64,000 bases of DNA from Clostridium sp. CF012. Lineage in GTDB: Bacteria > Bacillota > Clostridia > Clostridiales > Clostridiaceae. The stretch spans positions 62,001 through 126,000 of the forward strand of contig NZ_JAHLEF010000005.1 of NCBI RefSeq assembly GCF_018861755.1. Reading direction: 5' to 3'. The notes under the pieces are model-generated. The model was not told the origin of the DNA, searched no databases, and worked only from the letters and a program-made list of their open reading frames with translations. Shown one piece after another: positions 46,180 to 56,511 of the stretch (the first letter of the stretch is position 1; each line of letters begins with the position of its first letter). The position numbers were made by a program, and so were the translations under genes.

Positions 46180-47397
46180 CTATTTATTTAAAATCTTCGG
46201 TACTTTAGAAGCCCTAAGTCTGTGTGCATAATGCATGTCAGAACCTAATAGCGGCCTAGCGTAATTTAAGAAGGCTTCTGTTACATTATTGCATGCACTA
46301 TTAATAAAATTATCGGGCATTACCTTTGTCTTGCCTGCTACGAGATCTAATTGAGTAAGTCTATAATCTACTGAATAATGGCCTGTTCTATGAATAGTAA
46401 TTGAACCATCAACATTATCCCAAAGTGCAAACTGTGCAGCTTTTTCTCCTACTTCTCTAGCTTCATTTCTATCTACATCTGACACACAGCCCATAAAACA
46501 TCTTTGAGAATATCCAAAGGTATCCGTTCTAACTCTTTTAATATTTAGATTGTTTCTAATGTAGTTCCCTAGAAGGTCACCTAATGCGCCTGATCCTGAT
46601 AATTGTATATTTCCATGATCATCTTTTTCTACTTTTTCCATAAGGCTTGAAATAATTGGTTGACCTTTTTCATCTACAATACCTTCTGAAACAGCTATTA
46701 CACATCTTCCATATTTATCATAAACATCTTTTACATCAAGCAAAAATTGATCTATTTTAAAAACTCTTTCTGGCAGATATATTAAATGTGGACCATCATC
46801 TTCGTACTTTTTAGCCAGTGCTGCTGCTGCTGCTAAAAAACCTGCATTACGTCCCATTACTACCCCTATATATACCCCTGGTAATGCCCTATTATCAAGA
46901 TTGATTCCAATAAATGCATTTGTTATATATTTAGCTGCAGATCCATATCCAGGAGTATGGTCATTAACCATAAGATCGTTGTCTATAGTCTTTGGTATAT
47001 GAATTGCGCGAAGCTCATAACTTGCAATTTTAGCTTGCTGATTTACTATCCTAACTGCATCTGATGAATCATTTCCTCCAATATAAAAGAAATATCTTAT
47101 TTCATGAGCTTTAAGCACCCTAAATATCTCTTTACAATATTCTATATCTGGCTTGTCTCTTGTAGATAAAAGTGCTGAGGATGGAGTCATAGCCACCTGT
47201 TCTAGATTATGAGTCGTCTCACGACTTAAATCATGGAAATTTTCATTAACTATCCCATTTACTCCATTTATAGCACCATAGACCTTTGTTACCTGTGCAA
47301 ACTTTCTTGCTTCTAGCACAGCACCAACTAGTGATTGATTAATAACGGCGGTTGGTCCTCCACCTTGTGCGATTAAAACTTTACCTTCAATAATCAT
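46180..47397 (-). CDS. 6-phosphofructokinase, probably PPi-dependent
   Basis: A 405-residue phosphofructokinase, longer than the 320-residue ATP enzymes. Motifs: AQGGGPTAVINQSLVGAV, YIGGNDSSDA, HIPKTIDNDLMVNDHTPGYG and VMGRNAGFLAAAAALA. In ATP enzymes the corresponding positions read GGDGS and GTIDND; here Asp follows GGN and Lys precedes TID, the residues linked to pyrophosphate use. So it likely converts fructose-6-phosphate and PPi to the bisphosphate, reversibly. AAGGAGTG precedes the ATG. It is separate from the thiamin operon by a terminator. Confidence 0.9.
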   Translation of the reverse strand: MIIEGKVLIAQGGGPTAVINQSLVGAVLEARKFAQVTKVYGAINGVNGIVNENFHDLSRETTHNLEQVAMTPSSALLSTRDKPDIEYCKEIFRVLKAHEIRYFFYIGGNDSSDAVRIVNQQAKIASYELRAIHIPKTIDNDLMVNDHTPGYGSAAKYITNAFIGINLDNRALPGVYIGVVMGRNAGFLAAAAALAKKYEDDGPHLIYLPERVFKIDQFLLDVKDVYDKYGRCVIAVSEGIVDEKGQPIISSLMEKVEKDDHGNIQLSGSGALGDLLGNYIRNNLNIKRVRTDTFGYSQRCFMGCVSDVDRNEAREVGEKAAQFALWDNVDGSITIHRTGHYSVDYRLTQLDLVAGKTKVMPDNFINSACNNVTEAFLNYARPLLGSDMHYAHRLRASKVPKILNK

Positions 47398-47465
47398 ATT
47401 TTACACTCCTTATAATTTTGTGATTACTTTAAGCTCGCTATATTTTTAAATAATAAAAACATTAT

Positions 47466-47502
47466 AAAAAAAGCCCAATGTGATTATTCATCATACTGGG
47501 CT
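47466..47502 (-). terminator. Terminator of the thiamin operon
   Basis: AGCCCA and TGGGCT close a hairpin with a partly paired interior, followed on the minus strand by TTTTTTT. It lies about 125 nt past thiE. Confidence 0.75.
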
Positions 47503-47625
47503 AACTTACGTTAATGTTTTTATACATCTTATAAATAAAGCAGTAATTATTAAATTCTAACTAGATTATAATTTATATCCCCAAGAATTACAAGTTTTAT
47601 TGAGAATTTTCAAAATATTTTGTTT

Positions 47626-48252
47626 TTACTTTCTAAATAAATTCCCTAATTTTTCTGCTGCCATTTTTACAAACTTTTTAGAAAGTATAGCAGAAACAAC
47701 TGCTATACCATCGATATTTGCTGGCTTTAATAGTGCTACATTTATTTCACTAATTCCACCAATAGCAACCACCGGAATAGAAATACCTTGTTTTATCTCT
47801 TTCAAACAGTCTATGGTCACGGCCCTTGCATCATCTTTAGTAGCTGTAGGGAACATAGCTCCCACTCCCACATAATCTGCACCTTGACTTTCTGCCTTTT
47901 TAGCTTCTTCAAGGGTTGAAGTAGATACACCTATTATTTTATTACTGCCTAGAATACCTCTTGCAATATCTGCTGGCATATCATCTTGACCCAGGTGGAC
48001 CCCTGCAGCATCTATTGCCTGGGCAATATCCAGTCTATCATTAATTATTAGTGGAATTTTATATTTATCTGTAATGAACTTTATTTTTACTGCCAGGTTA
48101 TAAAATTCTAAAGTACTTATGCTCTTTTCTCTAATCTGAACTAGTGTAACTCCACCCTTTATAGCCTGCTCAACCTCAGTATATATATCTGTATCCACGA
48201 GCACATCCCTATCTGTAACAAGATAGAGACTATAATCTAAATTATTCCTCAT
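47626..48252 (-). CDS. thiE: Thiamine-phosphate synthase
   Basis: A 208-residue TIM-barrel enzyme joining HMP-PP and thiazole phosphate to thiamin phosphate. Signatures include SLYLVTDRDVL, GGVTLVQIREK, LIINDRLDIAQAIDAAGVHL, GQDDMPADIAR and ADYVGVGAMFPT. Length is normal. Its start lies inside thiM (11-nt overlap) with AAAGGAG upstream, so it is translationally coupled. It is the last gene of the TPP-riboswitch operon. Confidence 0.96.
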   Translation of the reverse strand: MRNNLDYSLYLVTDRDVLVDTDIYTEVEQAIKGGVTLVQIREKSISTLEFYNLAVKIKFITDKYKIPLIINDRLDIAQAIDAAGVHLGQDDMPADIARGILGSNKIIGVSTSTLEEAKKAESQGADYVGVGAMFPTATKDDARAVTIDCLKEIKQGISIPVVAIGGISEINVALLKPANIDGIAVVSAILSKKFVKMAAEKLGNLFRK

Positions 48253-49078
48253 TTATTTTGCTCCTTTCTATTATCTCAGTTTGAGATAAATTGTAAATAG
48301 CATCTAGTATTTTTACTTTTAAGGTTCCTGTGCCACCATTATTTTTACCTAAGCCTTCATAAGCTATTTCTCCAGCAATCCCCATAGAAACAATTCCAGC
48401 AAGCGTAGCTAAAAGATTATTATCTCCTGCTCCTAAATAACAACCAATAAGTGAAGTGCACATACATCCTGTTCCTGTAACCTTAGCCATTATTTTATGT
48501 CCATTTTGTACAGAGTAAAGAGTTTTACCATCTGTTATTATGTCTTCCGCACCAGTTATTGCTACTACGGTGTTTAATTTACTTGCAAGCGTTCTGGCCA
48601 TTTCTTTTCCTTCTGCCCGTGCATTAACATTTTCAGAAACACTTCCGGAAGCATCTACTCCTTTTGTTTTAGATTCAATACCATAAAGTGTTTTTATTTC
48701 AGATAAATTCCCTCTAATTACAGCGAGTTTTACTTCCCTAATAATCCTCTTCGCAGTATCCGTTCTATAGGTCGTTGCTCCTGCTCCAACAGGATCTAGA
48801 ATAACAGGAATATTTAATTCATTTGCCATTTTTCCTGCCACAAGCATTGACTGTACACTTGAAGAGTTTAGGGTTCCTATGTTTATTACAAGTGAAGAGG
48901 AAATGGATACCATATCACGGACTTCATTAATATCCTCCGCCATAACTGGTGACCCACCAATAGCAAGGGTAATATTAGCACAATCATTTACTGTAACATA
49001 ATTTGTTATATGATGTACCAAGGGATTTTTTTCTCTTACCTTGTTTAATAATTCTATGATTTTCTTATTAATTTCCAT
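48242..49078 (-). CDS. thiM: Hydroxyethylthiazole kinase
   Basis: A 278-residue ribokinase-fold enzyme that phosphorylates 4-methyl-5-(2-hydroxyethyl)thiazole for salvage. The sequence has NPLVHHITNYVTVNDCANIT, LDPVGAGATTYR, NLSEIKTL and the anion-hole motif KVTGTGCMCTSLIG with the catalytic Cys region. GGAGGGGG lies before the ATG. It overlaps cytX upstream by 25 nt and thiE downstream by 11 nt, a tightly packed operon. Confidence 0.96.
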   Translation of the reverse strand: MEINKKIIELLNKVREKNPLVHHITNYVTVNDCANITLAIGGSPVMAEDINEVRDMVSISSSLVINIGTLNSSSVQSMLVAGKMANELNIPVILDPVGAGATTYRTDTAKRIIREVKLAVIRGNLSEIKTLYGIESKTKGVDASGSVSENVNARAEGKEMARTLASKLNTVVAITGAEDIITDGKTLYSVQNGHKIMAKVTGTGCMCTSLIGCYLGAGDNNLLATLAGIVSMGIAGEIAYEGLGKNNGGTGTLKVKILDAIYNLSQTEIIERSKINEE

Positions 49079-50271
49079 TTATATGTCCCCCTCCAACTTA
49101 TTGCATATATAAAGCCTGTAATAATCATAACTGGTACTGTAGCACCTAGTATAAAATCAAGCTTAATAAAGCTATAGTAAATCACTATTCCCATAACCCA
49201 TACAAGGATTGCTCCCCAATTTATAAGTACATTCGCTTCAACCTTTGTATTTTTCTTTATTATAAAGTAATCTGTAATCAAAATTGCAAATAATGGTGCA
49301 AATACCGATCCTATTGCATATAGAAAGCTCTGATAATTTTCTATAGGAAGTATTATAGCCATGAAGGTTCCAATAATGGTCATAACAATACCAACATTTT
49401 TTTCACTGAGCTTTGGCATAATATTCAGGAAAGAAACTCCTGCGGAATAAACATCTAAAAATGTAGTAGTTACTGTAGATAGGACTACTATGCCTAAAGC
49501 TGTAATTCCTAAATTTGCAGCAAGCATCATAGCTGAGGGGTCTGAGTTATTTGAAACTATAGCAGCCCCGAGACCTATAATAAACATCCATGAACTTCCT
49601 AAAAAATAACCTATAAAGCTTCCATAGGCTCCTCCCTTTTCACTTTTTGCAAATCTAGTATAATCTGCAATTAAAGGTAACCAAGAAAGAGGCATAATTA
49701 TACTGAGTTCTAAGGCTCCTCCAAAGGATATACCTGAACTACTCGCCTTTGCAAGTAATGTTTTATCCTTAAAAATAATTGATCCTAGTACCAATGTAAG
49801 AATAAAAAGCAAAGCTACGGCAGTAATATTTAATTTTTTCATACCTGCATTGCCAAAAGAAAGCCATAATATCGTAAGTATTCCTATAAGTACTATACAT
49901 ACTAAAACATTATTGAAACCCCATAAACTTTGTGTTATTGTGTTTACCGAATTTGCTGCTGCCTTTATCATAACCGCCGTCCACCCAATAAGCTGAAGTA
50001 TATTTAAAATTGAAAATAAATAGGTACCATATACTCCAAAAGAAATACTGGTAGAAGTTATAGCTGGAACCTTTTCTCTAGTACCGATGATGCCTCCAAG
50101 TGTCAATATCCCTGTGCCTATTAAGTGTCCTAGCAAAATTACTATTACCCCTATTTTAAAGCCTAAGGGCGCAATGAGTCCTCCAGTCAAAATTTCAGCA
50201 ATAGAAACCGCAGCTCCAAACCATAAAAATGCAAAGGTCCAAAAACCTAATTTTTCGCTATCATTAATCAT
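49054..50271 (-). CDS. cytX: Hydroxymethylpyrimidine permease, NCS1 family
   Basis: A 405-residue twelve-helix protein of the nucleobase-cation symporter 1 family. It opens with FWTFAFLWFGAAVSIAEILT and has LSWLPLIADYTRF, typical of CytX/CodB. In thiamin loci CytX is predicted to import HMP; the location between thiD and thiM under a TPP riboswitch supports this rather than cytosine. It overlaps thiD by 8 nt and thiM by 25 nt. Confidence 0.93.
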   Translation of the reverse strand: MINDSEKLGFWTFAFLWFGAAVSIAEILTGGLIAPLGFKIGVIVILLGHLIGTGILTLGGIIGTREKVPAITSTSISFGVYGTYLFSILNILQLIGWTAVMIKAAANSVNTITQSLWGFNNVLVCIVLIGILTILWLSFGNAGMKKLNITAVALLFILTLVLGSIIFKDKTLLAKASSSGISFGGALELSIIMPLSWLPLIADYTRFAKSEKGGAYGSFIGYFLGSSWMFIIGLGAAIVSNNSDPSAMMLAANLGITALGIVVLSTVTTTFLDVYSAGVSFLNIMPKLSEKNVGIVMTIIGTFMAIILPIENYQSFLYAIGSVFAPLFAILITDYFIIKKNTKVEANVLINWGAILVWVMGIVIYYSFIKLDFILGATVPVMIITGFIYAISWRGTYKWKLIRKS

Positions 50272-51088
50272 TTGCTATACCTGCTTTCTTATATAGTTCG
50301 TAGAAGTGATTGGTAGGTCCAACGCCATGTCCAATATCTAAGGAATACATTATTGCAATTGTAATATACTCTTTTGAATTTTTTATTGCCTCTAGCATAC
50401 TAAAACCCAGCGCCAGATTTGCAGCTATAGCAGATGATAGAGTACATCCCGTTCCATGAGTATTTTTCGTATCTATTCTTTCGGATTTAAAATGTGTAAT
50501 TTCCTTACCATCATAAAACACATCTATGGCATCGCCCTTCATATGTCCTCCCTTTAAAAGCACACTTTTGCAGCCTAGCTTATACATTTCTTTTGCTGCC
50601 CTTTCCATATCTTCTACCGTTTCAATGGTTATAATATCTGAATTAACTTCACGAAGAATCTCCTCAGCCTCTGGAACATTAGGCGTAATAAGAGATGCTA
50701 ATGGAATTAATTTATTAATTAGTGCGGTTTTGGACTCTGGCTTTAACAGTGAAAAACCACTTTTTGAAATCATTACAGGGTCTAGTACTATGTTTTTAGG
50801 CTTGTATTGTTCTAATTTTTTACTTATGGCATCAATAGTTGAAACCACTGAAACCATACCAATTTTAACTGCATCTACAACTATATCTGTAAAAATCGCA
50901 TCAATTTGTGCCTCAATAATTTCTTTATCCAGATCTTGCACTGCAAAAACTCCCATGGTATTCTGTGCCGTTATTGCTGTAATAACACTCATTCCGTAAA
51001 CCCCATTTGCACTAAAACTCTTTAAATCCGCTTGTATTCCTGCTCCTCCACAACTGTCAGAACCCGCTATAGTCAAAACTTTTTTCAT
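50264..51088 (-). CDS. thiD: Hydroxymethylpyrimidine/phosphomethylpyrimidine kinase
   Basis: A 274-residue kinase that phosphorylates HMP and then HMP-P. It begins VLTIAGSDSCGGAGIQADLK, the classic ThiD start, and has VLDPVMISKSG, LITPNVPEAEEI and DTKNTHGTGCTLSSAIAANL with the catalytic Cys/Gly anion hole. GGAGG precedes the ATG. It is the second gene of the operon, 28 nt after thiW. Confidence 0.96.
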   Translation of the reverse strand: MKKVLTIAGSDSCGGAGIQADLKSFSANGVYGMSVITAITAQNTMGVFAVQDLDKEIIEAQIDAIFTDIVVDAVKIGMVSVVSTIDAISKKLEQYKPKNIVLDPVMISKSGFSLLKPESKTALINKLIPLASLITPNVPEAEEILREVNSDIITIETVEDMERAAKEMYKLGCKSVLLKGGHMKGDAIDVFYDGKEITHFKSERIDTKNTHGTGCTLSSAIAANLALGFSMLEAIKNSKEYITIAIMYSLDIGHGVGPTNHFYELYKKAGIAND

Positions 51089-51116
51089 AAGTAAAACCTC
51101 CTACTTTTTATCTATT

Positions 51117-51611
51117 TTAAGCTTCTTTATTTAAATTAGTTAGTTTTTTAAAATCTAAAACTCTAAGAATGAAAAATGCTATTAGACTTCCTCCAATGGT
51201 ACTTATTAAGAATGGAGTTATAAAGAACAATGCACCAATTTTTTTACCCATTATAAAGTTAGCTACTGGAAATGCTAATAGTCCCCCTAAAATTCCTGTC
51301 CCAAATATTTCTCCAGCTACAGCCGATAAATTATTTTTAGTCTTCTTATATAAAATTCCAGCTAAAAGTGCTCCAATCATACTTCCTGGAAAAGCCAAAA
51401 GAGAGCCTGTTCCTAATATATTTCTAAGTAGTGATATACAAAAGGCTATAGCCACCGCATATCCAGGACCTAAAATCACAGCTGCTAGTACATTAATTGT
51501 ATGCTGCACAGGAAAGCATTTTGATACTCCTACTGGTATAAAAATAATATTTCCGACTATTACCCCCATAGCTATTAGCATTGATGCAATAGTTATTTTT
51601 TTTGTCTTCAT
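51117..51611 (-). CDS. thiW: ECF transporter substrate-binding subunit ThiW (thiazole uptake)
   Basis: A 164-residue protein with five or six helices and no ATPase, the build of an ECF S-component. The ThiW pattern MKTKKITIASMLIAMGVIVG, with VSKCFPVQHTINVLAAVILG and LAFPGSMIGALLAG, is seen in thiamin loci of Firmicutes. It should bind the thiazole precursor and share the energising EcfAAT module coded elsewhere. AAAGGAG precedes the ATG. It is first in the operon behind the TPP riboswitch. Confidence 0.93.
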   Translation of the reverse strand: MKTKKITIASMLIAMGVIVGNIIFIPVGVSKCFPVQHTINVLAAVILGPGYAVAIAFCISLLRNILGTGSLLAFPGSMIGALLAGILYKKTKNNLSAVAGEIFGTGILGGLLAFPVANFIMGKKIGALFFITPFLISTIGGSLIAFFILRVLDFKKLTNLNKEA

Positions 51612-51701
51612 TTATCGTTTCTCCTTTCATAATAAAACTAAAAAAGAATAAACTGATAATAACCACTCTGTAGTGTCATTTTATTTTTTTAGATGCTAAA
51701 C

Positions 51702-51732
51702 AAAAAAACACAAATCTCTAGGATTTGTGTTT
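51702..51732 (-). terminator. Leader terminator of the TPP riboswitch
   Basis: AAACACAAATC and GATTTGTGTTT form an 11-bp stem with a 5-nt loop, followed by TTTT on the minus strand. Placed between the TPP aptamer and thiW, it fits a transcription-termination expression platform. Confidence 0.85.
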
Positions 51733-51782
51733 AAATTACCATGCTATATAAAATATATACATATATAATACACCATTAAACA

Positions 51783-51878
51783 ACTTCCTACGCTGGCATT
51801 ATCCAGTTCAGGTTATTAGGGTCAAAGAATTATAGTTCTTGTTCTCAGTTGGCTTATCCAACTCCCCTGTGCTCGGTT
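51783..51878 (-). ncRNA. TPP riboswitch (THI element)
   Basis: The minus strand shows the conserved parts in order: CAGGGGAG, AACTGAGAA, TTGACCC, AACCTGAACTGGATAATGCC and AGCGTAGGAAG. These are the pyrimidine-sensing CUGAGA and the GCGUAGGAAG closing helix of the TPP aptamer. Thiamin pyrophosphate should favour the downstream terminator and shut off thiW-thiD-cytX-thiM-thiE. Confidence 0.96.
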
Positions 51879-52152
51879 ATTCACTTTTATAAACTGTGGC
51901 TTTGAAATACCGCAACTAATATATGATACTAGTAATTTTATTTCATGCACTAATAATACCATAACAAATTACTATACACAAATTATTACTATGCTTTTCT
52001 TATCTTAGGCATAAACTGAGATAATTTAATATGAAAATTTTAAAATTATATAAACAACCTAATTATTCCATCTATATTTTAATATATTATGGTTAAACTA
52101 TAAAGGCACTGAATATATACAGTGTGAATTTTACATTCGAAGGGAGAAAATT

Positions 52153-52566
52153 ATGAATAATAATTTAGAAGAAACAAAAAAATTAAATAACCAATCAGTA
52201 ACTAATAAGGGCAATAGTGGTGCTTCAAACTCTGGTATGACTAGTAGCGTTAGTGATCCTGCTACTTTACAAGAAACAAAACAATTAAATCAACAATCAG
52301 TTGCAAATTCAGCTACTAGTGGTGCTTCAAACTCCGGTATGAATAGTACTGCTAATGCTAATATGTCTAATATGAGTATCAGCACTGATGCTACTGCTTT
52401 AGAAGAAACAAAACAATTAAATAATCAATCAGGTTCAAATTCAGGTACTAGTGGTGTTTCAAATGCTGCTATGTCTAATATGAGTAGTAGCACTAATAAT
52501 TCTACTTTAGAAGAAACAAAAAAATTAAATCAACAATCAGTAGCAAATAAAGGTGCTATGAAATAA
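52153..52566 (+). CDS. Four-repeat polar protein, gamma-SASP-like (hypothesis)
   Basis: A 137-residue protein built from four copies of L-(E/Q)-ETK-(K/Q)-LN-(N/Q)-QS at residues 5-15, 39-49, 83-93 and 119-129, separated by Ser/Asn/Gly/Ala/Met-rich linkers (SGASNSGM twice). There are no Cys, Trp, Tyr, Phe, His or Arg residues. Repeat tails such as LNQQSVAN recall the QNQQSA repeats of gamma-type spore proteins (SspE) of Bacillus, which serve as amino-acid stores in spores, though no GPR-type cleavage site is seen. GAAGGGAG precedes the ATG; a possible -35/-10 (TTAAAC-N17-TATACA) lies upstream. Monocistronic with its own terminator. Function unproven. Confidence 0.8.
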   Translation: MNNNLEETKKLNNQSVTNKGNSGASNSGMTSSVSDPATLQETKQLNQQSVANSATSGASNSGMNSTANANMSNMSISTDATALEETKQLNNQSGSNSGTSGVSNAAMSNMSSSTNNSTLEETKKLNQQSVANKGAMK

Positions 52567-52573
52567 AAAAAAC

Positions 52574-52599
52574 TAAGGCAGGATGATAATCCTGCCTTA
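52574..52599. terminator. Terminator of the repeat-protein gene, bidirectional
   Basis: TAAGGCAGGAT and ATCCTGCCTTA pair over 11 bp with loop GATA. TTTTTT follows on the plus strand and a T-run also follows on the minus strand, so it can also end the methyltransferase transcript. Confidence 0.9.
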
Positions 52600-52610
52600 A
52601 TTTTTTAAAA

Positions 52611-53177
52611 TTATTTTTGTTTTTCTAATCTTAAACCATATTGAGTAGGCGATACATCTATAGCTTCAATTACTTTAAATCCTGCGCTACTACATAACAT
52701 CATCATCTCATCTACAGATATTCTATCCTGAATGGGAGGCCCTGACTCCATCTTTGTTTTAGCCCAATCTATTATTAAAAAGTAGCCATCATCTTTTAAT
52801 ACTCGATAAACTTCATCAAAGTATTTTGCTACATCCTCAACCTCGTGAATAACATTGCTAATAAGTACATATTTAACTGAATCACTTTGTACTGGAAAAA
52901 CATATTCTTCACAGGTTTTAAATTCTATGTTATTTATTCCCTCTGCTTTTTCCTTGGCAAAATCTAAAATCTCCGGAACTATATCTATGCCAATAACTTT
53001 ATTATTTTTAAGAAGCTTAGAAGCTGGCACTGTAAAATATCCTATACCACAGCCCACATCTAATAGCGTACCATTATCCTCCACTTTCAATTTTAAAAGT
53101 GTTTCTTCTGGTGGCATATTTCTTCTTCTTTCCGGATTATCTAATTTTTCTATATTTTTAATATTAAACTTATGCAT
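52611..53177 (-). CDS. Class I SAM-dependent methyltransferase
   Basis: A 188-residue methyltransferase of the UbiE/Methyltransf_11 type. Motif I is TLLDVGCGIGYFTVPASKLL, motif II IGIDIVPEILDFA and motif III region VLISNVIHEVEDVAKYFDEV, followed by RVLKDDGYFLIIDW. The acceptor is unknown; no biosynthetic genes are beside it. GGAAGGG precedes the ATG. It shares a terminator with the convergent repeat-protein gene. Confidence 0.88.
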   Translation of the reverse strand: MHKFNIKNIEKLDNPERRRNMPPEETLLKLKVEDNGTLLDVGCGIGYFTVPASKLLKNNKVIGIDIVPEILDFAKEKAEGINNIEFKTCEEYVFPVQSDSVKYVLISNVIHEVEDVAKYFDEVYRVLKDDGYFLIIDWAKTKMESGPPIQDRISVDEMMMLCSSAGFKVIEAIDVSPTQYGLRLEKQK

Positions 53178-53324
53178 TTTAACCCTTCCTTTGTGTAATA
53201 GATTTTTTATTTTTATTATTCACAGATGAACATATATTTTGAGGCTTGTTTTTTCAATAACTGTATCTGATATTGTATTTACAGGACATATTGTACACCA
53301 GATTCTAAGACTATACAATAACCA

Positions 53325-53492
53325 ATGCTTTTATTGCTACAGCCTTCATCAAAGTTTACTATTATTACTTCAGAATATACCACTGGGGGTATATTAGAGA
53401 AGTATTATTTATCTTTAAATATGTTTATCCTTAGTGCATTTATAATTTCAATTTTGATGCAAAAAAAATCCAGCTCAATTGCTGAATTTTAA
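53325..53492 (+). pseudogene. Possible membrane-protein remnant, 55 codons
   Basis: A frame from an ATG without ribosome site reads SEYTTGGILEKYYLSLNMF, then ILSAFIISILMQKKSSSIAEF to a stop. It looks like the last helix and basic tail of a permease or other membrane protein. A stop lies just upstream in frame, and nothing else of the protein remains nearby. It may be a decayed gene end or chance. Confidence 0.3.
53461..53489 (-). terminator. Minus-strand terminator downstream of glpK, beyond the rescue-factor gene
   Basis: On the minus strand AATTCAGC pairs with GCTGGATT over 8 bp with a 6-nt loop, followed by six T. No minus-strand gene ends here except glpK, whose stop is about 275 nt upstream, so glpK mRNA may run antisense through the 53561-53791 gene. 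Confidence 0.5.
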
Positions 53493-53560
53493 AAAAACTA
53501 TTGATTTTGTATCCAATTTATCATACTATATAATAAATACAAAATGAAAGGATGATTCAT

Positions 53561-55364
<1,804 letters not shown>

Positions 55365-55452
55365 CTTTGCCATTTATTATCTATTAATAGGATAAGTATA
55401 ACTTATTATTAGATTTTTTGCAATGTAAATGGTTTCCTTTAGTCACTATTCT

Positions 55453-56511
55453 TTATTTTAATTCAACACTATTCTTATAATCTACAGTAAAAGACTCACC
55501 TTTTTTCATCATTATATGTCCTGAAGAGTAAGGGCTGCCTTCTATTGTTATATAAACACTATCTACACCATAATATGCGCCCAATGTATTTGTAATAGAC
55601 TGTAAAATCATGCCTTCATATCCGGACCCTGCATTCATTTCACTAGTTAATTCCTTTGTGAAATCCACGTAAACCCTATTATCCTTATTTAGATAGAGAC
55701 TTTTTATTTTGACATTAGGTCCAAGCACCTTGCCCAAATCTTCTTTAGGTAAATCCTTAAAAGCACTTTCAAAAATCATTTTTGTTATATCATTAGTTTT
55801 AAAAGAAAGTTGCTTATTTACGAAATATAACTTATCGTCATTTGCATTTGGATAATAAAATTTTACTGTTTGTGTAAATGCTTTATCCTTTTCTATCTTG
55901 CTTAAGGAAGAGGTAATCTCATCACTATTTAAAACAAATGCTGTTTTTACTAAACCAACATTTGGTGCATAATAATCTAAGTTCTTTCCTTCTTTATTCT
56001 CTGTAGTAACCTCAAGTGCTTTATATTTACCTAAAGGCGTAGTCACTTCTACATCCACATTTGAAATATATCTTTTCCTATTATCAGAGAGTGTCCAAGT
56101 GGTTCCTTTTATTAGTGGCTCTTTTAACAAAATTTCTTCCTTACTACTAGGACTTTGGGTTAAATTCTCTCTATAATAACATTCAGCTCTAGATAGCTGC
56201 ATAGTCAATTTTCCATCTTTATTTTCTAGCACTTTAACCACTTCTGTACCACCATTATTAGTTCTTAGTTGCACACGATTTTCTGCTAAATAATCCACAA
56301 AAACATTAAATGCAGCATATTCATTTCCTTTACCCTCATACACATATTGGGAGTTTTCATTAAAGGAAAAATAATCTTTAATAGTAAGTGGCAGCTTAGT
56401 AACTATTGGAACTGATTTCTCTATAACAGGCACAACAACCTTCTTATCTGTGCAACTGCTTAGAAATACAAGTGAAAAAATCAAGCTAATAATTATCAGA
56501 AGTTTTTTCAT
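55453..56511 (-). CDS. Lipoprotein with C-terminal GerMN domain
   Basis: A 352-residue lipoprotein. The signal peptide MKKLLIIISLIFSLVFLSSC ends in a lipobox with Cys20. The middle has a beta-rich domain of unknown role; the last 120 residues form a GerMN domain (KFYYPNANDDKLYFVNKQLS, then VYVDFTKELTSEMNAGS and ITNTLGAYYGVDSVYITIEG). GerM is needed for spore germination and sporulation in Bacillus, and the domain may bind peptidoglycan. AAAGGAGG sits before the ATG at 56511; the frame extends further without support. Anchored to the outer face of the membrane, it may act in the sporulation septum or spore coat. Confidence 0.87.
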   Translation of the reverse strand: MKKLLIIISLIFSLVFLSSCTDKKVVVPVIEKSVPIVTKLPLTIKDYFSFNENSQYVYEGKGNEYAAFNVFVDYLAENRVQLRTNNGGTEVVKVLENKDGKLTMQLSRAECYYRENLTQSPSSKEEILLKEPLIKGTTWTLSDNRKRYISNVDVEVTTPLGKYKALEVTTENKEGKNLDYYAPNVGLVKTAFVLNSDEITSSLSKIEKDKAFTQTVKFYYPNANDDKLYFVNKQLSFKTNDITKMIFESAFKDLPKEDLGKVLGPNVKIKSLYLNKDNRVYVDFTKELTSEMNAGSGYEGMILQSITNTLGAYYGVDSVYITIEGSPYSSGHIMMKKGESFTVDYKNSVELK

